Below, one piece after another: positions 58,533 through 64,000 of a stretch of DNA of 64,000 nucleotides. Each line of letters begins with the position of its first letter. The first letter of the stretch is position 1. Both the position numbers and the translations under genes were made by a program. The notes under the pieces are model-generated. The model was not told where the DNA came from. It was given only the letters and a program-made list of their open reading frames with translations, and made no database searches. This DNA comes from Burkholderia seminalis DSM 23518 (lineage in GTDB: Bacteria > Pseudomonadota > Gammaproteobacteria > Burkholderiales > Burkholderiaceae), in contig NZ_CADFDK010000010.1 in the NCBI RefSeq assembly GCF_902832885.1, positions 167,511 to 231,510 of the forward strand, written 5' to 3'.

Positions 58533-59687
58533 ATGGCCCTTTCGATCACCAGCAATTTCGACGCAGGCGCGATCGACGTCGTGTCGTGCGACAGCCCCGA
58601 CGCGATCCGGCTGCGCGTGCGCGGCGACAATCGCTCGGAATTCGCGCAATGGTTTTACTACCGGCTGACGGGCGCGCGCGGCGAGCGGTGCGTGATGACG
58701 TTCGAGAACGCGGCCGAATGCGCGTATCCGTCGGGCTGGCGCAACTACCAGGCGGTGGCGAGCTACGATCGGGTCGACTGGTTTCGCGTGCCGACGACGT
58801 TCGACGGCAAGACGATGACCATCGACCATACGCCGGAGTTCGACAGCATCTACTACGCGTATTTCGAGCCGTATTCGGAAGAGCGTCATGCGGCGTTTCT
58901 CGGCGCGGTCCAGCAGCTGCCGCAGGCGAGCGTCGTCGAACTTGGCCGTACGGTCGAAGGCCGTCCGATGTCGCTGCTGACGCTCGGCACGCCGGAAACC
59001 GGCGACGCGCCGAAGAAGAAGGTATGGATCATCGCGCGCCAGCATCCGGGCGAGTCGATGGCCGAGTGGTTCGTCGAGGGCCTCGTCAAGCGGCTGGCGG
59101 GATGGGGCGACTGGGCTGGCGATCCGGTCGCGCGCAAGCTCTACGATCGCGTGACGTTCCACATCGTCCCGAACATGAACCCGGACGGCAGCGTGCATGG
59201 CAACCTGCGCACCAATGCGGCAGGCGCGAACCTGAATCGCGAGTGGATGGCGCCGGATGCCGAGCGCAGCCCCGAAGTGCTGGCCGTGCGTGACGCGATC
59301 CATGCGATCGGCTGCGACATGTTCTTCGACATTCACGGCGACGAGGATCTGCCGTACGTGTTCGTCGCCGGTTCGGAGATGCTGCCGAGCTTTACCGCGC
59401 AGCAGGGCAAGGAACAGGCCGCGTTCATCGACGCGTTCAAGGTCGCGAGTCCCGACTTCCAGACCGAGCACGGCTATGCGGCAAGCAAGTATAAGGAAGA
59501 TGCGCTCAAGCTGGCGTCGAAATACATCGGCCACCAGTTCGGTTGCCTGTCGCTGACGCTCGAGATGCCGTTCAAGGACAACGCGAACCTGCCCGACGAG
59601 CGCGTCGGCTGGAACGGCGAGCGCAGCGCGGCGCTTGGCGCGGCGATGCTGGCCGCGATTCTGGTGCACGTCGACACGTTCGCGTAA
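58533..59687 (+). CDS. M14-type cytosolic zinc carboxypeptidase
   Basis: This 384-residue protein has no signal peptide. An N-terminal beta-sandwich domain (residues 1-115) precedes the M14 domain. Zinc ligands are in RQHPGESMAEW (HxxE near residue 170) and DIHGDED (His near 268). NMNPDGSVHGNLRTN binds substrate and LTLEMPF near 352 holds the catalytic Glu. This is the bacterial relative of AGBL/CCP deglutamylases; a Burkholderia cenocepacia member has a known crystal structure, as I recall. The bacterial substrate is unknown. AAAGGAGA precedes the ATG. Confidence 0.92.
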   Translation: MALSITSNFDAGAIDVVSCDSPDAIRLRVRGDNRSEFAQWFYYRLTGARGERCVMTFENAAECAYPSGWRNYQAVASYDRVDWFRVPTTFDGKTMTIDHTPEFDSIYYAYFEPYSEERHAAFLGAVQQLPQASVVELGRTVEGRPMSLLTLGTPETGDAPKKKVWIIARQHPGESMAEWFVEGLVKRLAGWGDWAGDPVARKLYDRVTFHIVPNMNPDGSVHGNLRTNAAGANLNREWMAPDAERSPEVLAVRDAIHAIGCDMFFDIHGDEDLPYVFVAGSEMLPSFTAQQGKEQAAFIDAFKVASPDFQTEHGYAASKYKEDALKLASKYIGHQFGCLSLTLEMPFKDNANLPDERVGWNGERSAALGAAMLAAILVHVDTFA

Positions 59688-59705
59688 GCGTATCGTCGTC
59701 ATATG

Positions 59706-59743
59706 AAAAAAGCCGGGGCATCACAGGATGCCCCGGCTTTTTT
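59706..59743. terminator. Bidirectional terminator
   Basis: Perfect 17-bp arms (59706-59722 and 59727-59743), A-rich at the start and T-rich at the end, flank an ACAG loop. It serves both the carboxypeptidase gene and the convergent secreted-protein gene ending at 59770. Confidence 0.93.
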
Positions 59744-59769
59744 GCGTCTGTCGTTGCCGCTCGGTCGTA

Positions 59770-60420
59770 TCAGGACTTCTTCGCGGTTTTTTTCTTGACG
59801 GCTTTCTTCTGGCCGCTCGATTTCTTCGTGGTCACGGCCTTCTTGCCGGTGCGGCCCGATGCCTTCGCCTTGGCCTTGCCGCGGTGCGACTTGCCCTTGA
59901 ACTTCTTCGTCGACGACGAGCGTTCCACGCGCGGCTTCAGCGGTGGGACGGGGTCGTTCCAGCTGAACGCGAGCATTTGCTGGCCGACATAACCGCAACG
60001 GAATTTCAGCGGCGTCGGGTCGCTGCCGTCGCTGTGAATGCCTTGCCCGTCGACCGTGACGATGTTGTCGACCTTCACGCGCTGCTTGCCCTGGTCGAAC
60101 GAGTCGTTCCACGGCGTGATCGTCGCGTTGCCGCTGTCGAATGCGTTCGGCGCGAAGTCGACGCGGTCGAACGCTGTCGAGGTACTGGCGATGAAGCTGC
60201 CGTGCGCCGCACAATCGGCGGCGAGCGGATCGGCATGCATCTCGTTGACGAATTTGTTGATCAGTTCGGAGCGCTGGTCGAGCAGGTCGGCGAATGCCGG
60301 TGTGGGAAGCGCAAGCGACAGGCCCGCGATACAGGCTGCCAGCTTGCCGAGCGCCCGGAAAATCCGGAGCGAGGCAGGTGAGCTGTCCATCTGGTTATTG
60401 GTGAGGAGCGAATGAGACAT
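59770..60420 (-). CDS. Secreted protein with lysine-rich, histone H1-like tail
   Basis: The 216-residue protein begins with a signal peptide (hydrophobic LAACIAGLSLALPTPAFA, predicted cut before DLLDQ at about residue 45). A mature domain of about 110 residues follows with SELINKFVNEMHADPLAADC and FRCGYVGQQMLAFSWNDPVPP. The last 45 residues are almost entirely Lys, Ala, Ser and Thr, like histone H1 or AlgP tails. The globular part may correspond to the BspC-type domain named in Burkholderia annotations, but I am not certain. AGGAG seven bases before 60420 sets the start. Confidence 0.75.
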   Translation of the reverse strand: MSHSLLTNNQMDSSPASLRIFRALGKLAACIAGLSLALPTPAFADLLDQRSELINKFVNEMHADPLAADCAAHGSFIASTSTAFDRVDFAPNAFDSGNATITPWNDSFDQGKQRVKVDNIVTVDGQGIHSDGSDPTPLKFRCGYVGQQMLAFSWNDPVPPLKPRVERSSSTKKFKGKSHRGKAKAKASGRTGKKAVTTKKSSGQKKAVKKKTAKKS

Positions 60421-60559
60421 CGGGCTCCTATAGATGCCCGATGAAGAACAGGAGTTCAATCTTAGCGTAAAAAAGTTGTGCGGCAGTAGACGGCCTGTTC
60501 TGCCGCGCCGCGGAAGAGGCGTGCGGCATGCGTGGACGGTGTGTGAATCCGGAGGAAAT

Positions 60560-61234
60560 TCAGGCGCGCGGGCCGCCGAGGCGATAGCGCCGGACGTCGA
60601 AGGTCGTGACCCACGCAGGGCGGTAGACGGCAATGAGTGCCGTCGCCATGCCGGTGAACCACGCTTCGCCGAGCGCGAGCAGCGCGGTGTTCAGTAGATA
60701 GCCGGCCGGAATGACGACGGGCACGCCGTCCGCGAGCGCGAGCTGGACACCGGCCGCCGCTGCGGCGACCGCGACGATCGCGATGGCCGGCGACAGGAAC
60801 CCCTGCCCGGTGATGAACGATGCGAGGTTGTGCGGCAACCACGCGAGCGCGGCGCGCTGCAGCAACGCCGACACGGCGACAGGGAGCGCCCCGTAGATCA
60901 GATAGGTCAGGCCAATGCCCTGCCACGGCGCGTCGAAGATGATCGCGGCAACCGCCGTGACGGCGCCCATTGCGATCAGCGCGAGTGTCCAGTCGAACAG
61001 TGTGACGAGCAGCGTGGCGCCAAGCAGATGCATGACGATGCCGTCTTCGAGCCAGGCATTCGATGCCCAGAGGACCGAAATTGCGGTGACGAGCGCGAGC
61101 CACACGTGCTGCAGCGTGGCATCCTGCAGGCGTACGAACGGGCGATTCCAGATCGCGAGCGCGAGCAGGGCCGCGGCGGCGATCCAGCCACCGATGCCAA
61201 CCCAGAGCGGAAGCGGTGTGAAAAGAAAACCCAT
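60560..61234 (-). CDS. Energy-coupling factor-type ABC transporter permease (CbiM-like)
   Basis: This 224-residue membrane protein has six or seven helices and features of the COG3235/CbiM-like family: NAWLEDGIVMHLLGATLL near residue 58 and LTYLIYGALPVAV near 108. The family supplies the substrate-binding membrane part of metal or vitamin importers. No ATPase or T component is adjacent, and the classical N-terminal metal-binding sequence of CbiM (MHIxEG) is not at the start, so the substrate is open. It lies 75 bases after the response regulator gene on the same strand. Confidence 0.8.
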   Translation of the reverse strand: MGFLFTPLPLWVGIGGWIAAAALLALAIWNRPFVRLQDATLQHVWLALVTAISVLWASNAWLEDGIVMHLLGATLLVTLFDWTLALIAMGAVTAVAAIIFDAPWQGIGLTYLIYGALPVAVSALLQRAALAWLPHNLASFITGQGFLSPAIAIVAVAAAAAGVQLALADGVPVVIPAGYLLNTALLALGEAWFTGMATALIAVYRPAWVTTFDVRRYRLGGPRA

Positions 61235-61309
61235 GCGTTCATATTACTCGTTGAGCATCAAAGGTGGGAATCCACACATACCGACCGTCGCAATATCGAG
61301 ACTGTTTGC

Positions 61310-62146
61310 CTAGCGCCCGCGCCGGAACCGTGCTGGTGGCTCGGCGGCGAGTGGCAGGTCTTGCGTGCCGGCGTTCACGGCCGGCAATGGGTACGGATGG
61401 TCGTTCCGTTGTGCACGCAGCGGAACCGGACCGCGTTCGCCGATGTTCGGTTTGCGTGCGCGGTTGCGGTTCGCCAGCAGCACCTCGAGGTGCGGCGAGA
61501 GCCAGCCGTTGTAGATCGCGACCGCGGCGGCGCGGTTTGCGGCACCGAGCTGCTGGAAGATGCTGGCGAGGTGGATCTTCACGGTGCCTTCGCTGATGCC
61601 GAGCGTCCGGGCGATCATCTTGTTCGTGCTGCCCATGTGGACGAAGCGCATGATCTGCGCTTGCCGCGGCGACAGGAGGCCGCTGGGCGGGCGGCGGGGA
61701 AGCGATCCGGCAAGCGTCTGGAAATGGGCATCGTGGCGTGCCGCGGCCACGGAGGGCAGCAGACTCAGCGCGCTCGGCGGAATGTAGTGGCCGCCCAGCA
61801 GCACGATCTCGAGCGCCCGCACGATCAGGTGCGGCCGCGTGGAGTGCGGGATCACGCCCGCGACACCATGGTTGAAGAAGCGCTGGACGGCATCGGGTGG
61901 CGCTTCGTCGACCAGCACGGCGGCCGGTGTCGGGGAGCACGCGCTGCAGATCGCCTGAAGCTCGCCGAGCCGGCCTACGTCGAGCCAGTCGATCGCGACG
62001 AGGTCGAAGCGCTGGGCACGCAGCAGGCGGCGCGCCTGGAAACTGTCGGGCGCATCGTTGATGCTGGCGTGACGGTCGATCTGCCGCAGCAGGGCCTTCA
62101 GTCCATCACGCCGCTCGGCGTCTGAATTGAGCATCAGGAACCGCAT
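61310..62146 (-). CDS. LuxR-family response regulator with atypical receiver
   Basis: This 278-residue protein starts with ATG at 62146 after GGAG. The N-terminal receiver-like domain (residues 1-120) has the phospho-acceptor Asp in FDLVAIDWL and an Asp in LMLNSDAE, but the conserved Lys near residue 105 is missing (GVIPHSTR). The LuxR DNA-binding domain at about 160-215 has LLSPRQAQIMRFV and SEGTVKIHLASIFQQLG. A Pro/Arg-rich tail of 50 residues follows. No histidine kinase is adjacent. Phosphorylation may be absent or unusual. Confidence 0.88.
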   Translation of the reverse strand: MRFLMLNSDAERRDGLKALLRQIDRHASINDAPDSFQARRLLRAQRFDLVAIDWLDVGRLGELQAICSACSPTPAAVLVDEAPPDAVQRFFNHGVAGVIPHSTRPHLIVRALEIVLLGGHYIPPSALSLLPSVAAARHDAHFQTLAGSLPRRPPSGLLSPRQAQIMRFVHMGSTNKMIARTLGISEGTVKIHLASIFQQLGAANRAAAVAIYNGWLSPHLEVLLANRNRARKPNIGERGPVPLRAQRNDHPYPLPAVNAGTQDLPLAAEPPARFRRGR

Positions 62147-62287
62147 ATTCAATCTCCGTTAGGTTGAGTCATTGATTGCTGTCGGGCATGCGTTGATTCC
62201 GATCATGACAAAGACCTTACACGATGTCTGCTAGGCTGAAAGGCTTAGGAGTTGTCCGAAATTTCGGGCGGAAAAGGATCGGACAAG

Positions 62288-62323
62288 AAAAAAAGCCGCT
62301 CCGGCGGGAACCGGGAGCGGCTT
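62288..62323 (-). terminator. Rho-independent terminator of the DUF2863 gene
   Basis: A perfect 9-bp stem (62294-62302 with 62314-62322) is followed on the minus strand by seven Ts. It begins 36 bases after the stop codon. Confidence 0.88.
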
Positions 62324-62358
62324 CGGACCGACAGGCCGTGGCGGCCTGCGGCGTCGGA

Positions 62359-63576
62359 TCAGTGGAAGTGCGGCTGGGCGGGCGATGCGTCTTCCGGCAT
62401 TTCCGCATGGACGATTTCGCCGAGCGGATCCGCGTAGAGCGGCACGCCGCAGTCGTCGCAGTATTCCGGTTCGAAGCGGCCCGCGTGCCTGCGGACGTCG
62501 GTTACGCCGCATTCCTTCAGCAGGCTCACGATTTCCTCGAGCGGTCCTTCCATCGGCGCTTCGTCTTCGAGCGTCGCGTTGTCGATCGACACGTCGCCGT
62601 TTTCGCGGCCGTACAGCGGCCAGACGACGCCGTAGATCACGTCGTTGCTGGCGCGCCGCGTGAAGCCGACGCGATACTCGTCGATGCGGCGTTCGCCGAA
62701 GCCGGCGACCACCGCGCGCAACTCCTGCGGCGCCGCACCAAGTGTGTCAAACAGATAACGAATGGCCGTTCGTACCGTGTGCGGACGGATACGCTCGTCC
62801 GCATCGCGGCAGGCCGAGTAGTACGCGTCCGGAAGCAGGCATTCGAATTCGCAGCCGGGCAGGGCGATCGACAGGTTCGGGCCGCCCTGGGCCGTCCACT
62901 GCTCGAGACACTGGCCGCGTTCGATCCGGCTGCCGTTCTCCTCTTCCTGCCAGCGGAACAGCGGCGCGCCGGCAGGCGCGGCGACGACCGCAAGGAGGAA
63001 GCGGGGATCGGCCAGGATCGGCGACGTTTCGGGCAGGTCGCCGAAGCCCAGTTTGGGCGTGTGCTGGCCGATCGCCGCATGCGCGAGCTGCTGCGCAAGG
63101 CGGTAGGTCTCGACGTGGTGCCGCGGCAGCTGGTCGATGCTGTAGAGGAACGGCGCCAGCCCGACGAGCGTGCCGTTCGCGAGGACGTGTGCCTGCAGGT
63201 GCGTTCGCAGCGCGTCGGTAACGTCGCCCTTGAGCGGACCCGACGGAATCATGTAGCGCGTCCACGCGAGCACTGGAACCGCGACCAGCAGCGCATCGTA
63301 CGGCTGGCCGTCGTGCTCGATCACCATCGACTCGCTGTGCGTCTCGGCCATGTCGGCCAGTGCACCGTACGCATCGGGGTGATTCTGCTGAAGATGATCG
63401 AGTGCTGCGTCGAGCGTGGTCTGGTTGCCGTTGCGGACGATCTTGGCGAGCAGCGCATCGAGCTTCGCTTCCCAGAAGCGATCCTCGATGCGGCTGCCCG
63501 AGGCGAAGAGCGCAAGCGACAGACCGACCAGTTTGTCGGCATCGGGGGGGGGGCGTTTGGCGATTCGCTGGCGCAT
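62359..63576 (-). CDS. DUF2863 family protein
   Basis: This 405-residue protein appears soluble. It starts with MRQRIAKRPPPDADKLVGLS and contains ALFASGSRIEDRFWE near residue 23, PDAYYSACRDADERIRPHTV near 249, RRIDEYRVGFTRR near 295 and a C-terminal metal-site-like EPEYCDDCGVPLYADPLGEIVHAE. The CxxC near residue 375 could bind zinc. The gene matches the DUF2863 family of Burkholderiales by memory; the role is unknown. Codons 8-11 contain a run of ten C (G on the plus strand, 63544-63553), a possible slippage site. A terminator follows. Confidence 0.8.
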   Translation of the reverse strand: MRQRIAKRPPPDADKLVGLSLALFASGSRIEDRFWEAKLDALLAKIVRNGNQTTLDAALDHLQQNHPDAYGALADMAETHSESMVIEHDGQPYDALLVAVPVLAWTRYMIPSGPLKGDVTDALRTHLQAHVLANGTLVGLAPFLYSIDQLPRHHVETYRLAQQLAHAAIGQHTPKLGFGDLPETSPILADPRFLLAVVAAPAGAPLFRWQEEENGSRIERGQCLEQWTAQGGPNLSIALPGCEFECLLPDAYYSACRDADERIRPHTVRTAIRYLFDTLGAAPQELRAVVAGFGERRIDEYRVGFTRRASNDVIYGVVWPLYGRENGDVSIDNATLEDEAPMEGPLEEIVSLLKECGVTDVRRHAGRFEPEYCDDCGVPLYADPLGEIVHAEMPEDASPAQPHFH

Positions 63577-63709
63577 ATTAAAGACGTATATAGAAAGAGG
63601 CGAAGAACCTCACATTCTAGTCCGTTCTGTGCACCATAAGCGGTCTCGTGCCGGGACATGCGTGGCGGGCCGAAATGCGGCTTTCGTAGAAAAAGTTGCG
63701 TCGAGCCCC

Positions 63710-63738
63710 TTGCGCGATTGCCGACGGGTGCATAGAAT
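63710..63738 (+). promoter_or_regulatory. rrn promoter P1 candidate
   Basis: TTGCGC (63710-63715) and TAGAAT (63733-63738) are 17 bases apart. Confidence 0.65.
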
Positions 63739-63869
63739 CACGCCTCTTTCGCGCTTACGGAAACGCGGCGCGGAAGGAAGGGAAGCAGTGCGGTTGGGGC
63801 TTGGCGGGAACGGCCTCGGCGGTACGGAAGTTGAGCCCCGCGGTCGCAACGACGTAGTGCAAAAAGTTG

Positions 63870-63898
63870 TTGACGAGCTGCGAAACACGGTTCATAAT
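63870..63898 (+). promoter_or_regulatory. rrn promoter P2 candidate
   Basis: TTGACG (63870-63875) and CATAAT (63893-63898) are 17 bases apart, preceded by an A5 run at 63861-63865. It is the stronger of the two and about 100 bases from the window end. Confidence 0.8.
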
Positions 63899-63957
63899 CT
63901 CGCTTCTCTGCTGCTGAAAACGCAGCGCTGCCGGGAAACACGATGTTCCTCGCAGAT

Positions 63958-63968
63958 TGCTCTTTAAA
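63958..63968 (+). promoter_or_regulatory. boxA antitermination element of the rRNA operon
   Basis: TGCTCTTTAAA is close to the E. coli rrn boxA TGCTCTTTAACA. It lies about 60 bases after the P2 -10 element and recruits NusB-NusE in the known system. Confidence 0.85.
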
Positions 63969-64000
63969 AATTAACAGCCGATAAGTGTGGGCGCTTGATG

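Larger units (their letters stand above)
63577..64000. other. Leader and promoter region of an rRNA operon
   Basis: This 424-base region has no gene. From left to right it contains the upstream region of the minus-strand DUF2863 gene, two sigma-70 promoters on the plus strand (63710-63738 and 63870-63898), a small hairpin with a GAAAA-type loop near 63910-63926, and boxA at 63958-63968. The last 40 bases match the start of the Burkholderia 16S leader; the 16S gene itself lies beyond the window. Confidence 0.8.

Overview
The window looks like a core stretch of a Burkholderia main chromosome, most likely from the cepacia complex. It has very high GC, Burkholderia-type proteins (IlvI, a complete Nuo set, DUF2863, an M14-type cytosolic carboxypeptidase), a beta-proteobacterial ilv/psd/pssA/leuA order and a Burkholderia-like rrn leader at the right edge. 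I saw no transposase, integrase, phage gene, plasmid gene or CRISPR array. This identification comes from recognition only; no database was searched.

Layout. 1-6.1 kb: tail of a DUF333 gene, a guanidine-II (mini-ykkC) riboswitch with its SugE/Gdx guanidinium exporter, a DUF4126 membrane protein, an FtsX-like ABC permease, a truncated haemoglobin, an AlaX editing protein and a DUF924 protein. 6.2-15.7 kb, mostly minus strand: ArnT-like glycosyltransferase, SDR, LOG-type protein with a TetR regulator, a lipid/envelope group (DgkA, GT4 glycosyltransferase, UDP-diacylglucosamine-type phosphatase), and a sigma factor with DUF3619, DUF3106 and RDD genes. 16-23.1 kb, plus strand: ilvI-ilvN-ilvC, then psd-pssA, then leuA behind a leucine-rich leader peptide. 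23.1-26.3 kb, minus strand: SulP anion transporter with a beta-carbonic anhydrase, and a lipoprotein. 26.4-33.2 kb, plus strand: solute-binding protein, rpsO, pnp, quinone oxidoreductase, tpiA, secG and tRNA-Leu(GAG).

33.4-48.6 kb holds all thirteen separate respiratory complex I genes, nuoABCDEFGHIJKLMN (nuoC and nuoD unfused), followed closely by DUF2818, a NUDIX hydrolase and DUF1178. 49.9-55.8 kb is a fatty-acid-type catabolic group: two acyl-CoA dehydrogenases, two MaoC hydratases, two GSTs and an enoyl-CoA hydratase. Similar palindromes lie upstream of both ends. 55.8-63.6 kb: aminotransferase, PIN protein, YaaA, M14 carboxypeptidase, a secreted protein with a histone-like tail, an ECF-type permease, an atypical response regulator and DUF2863. 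The last 400 bases carry two promoters and boxA of an rRNA operon whose 16S gene starts beyond the window.

I did not find a clearly new multi-gene system. The most informative signals are regulatory: the guanidine-II riboswitch, a leuA leader peptide that appears to be leaderless, paired operator-like palindromes around the acyl-CoA cluster, and a dyad upstream of carbonic anhydrase. The main protein-level leads are a putative sigma/anti-sigma operon and an acyl-CoA dehydrogenase pair with complementary motifs.
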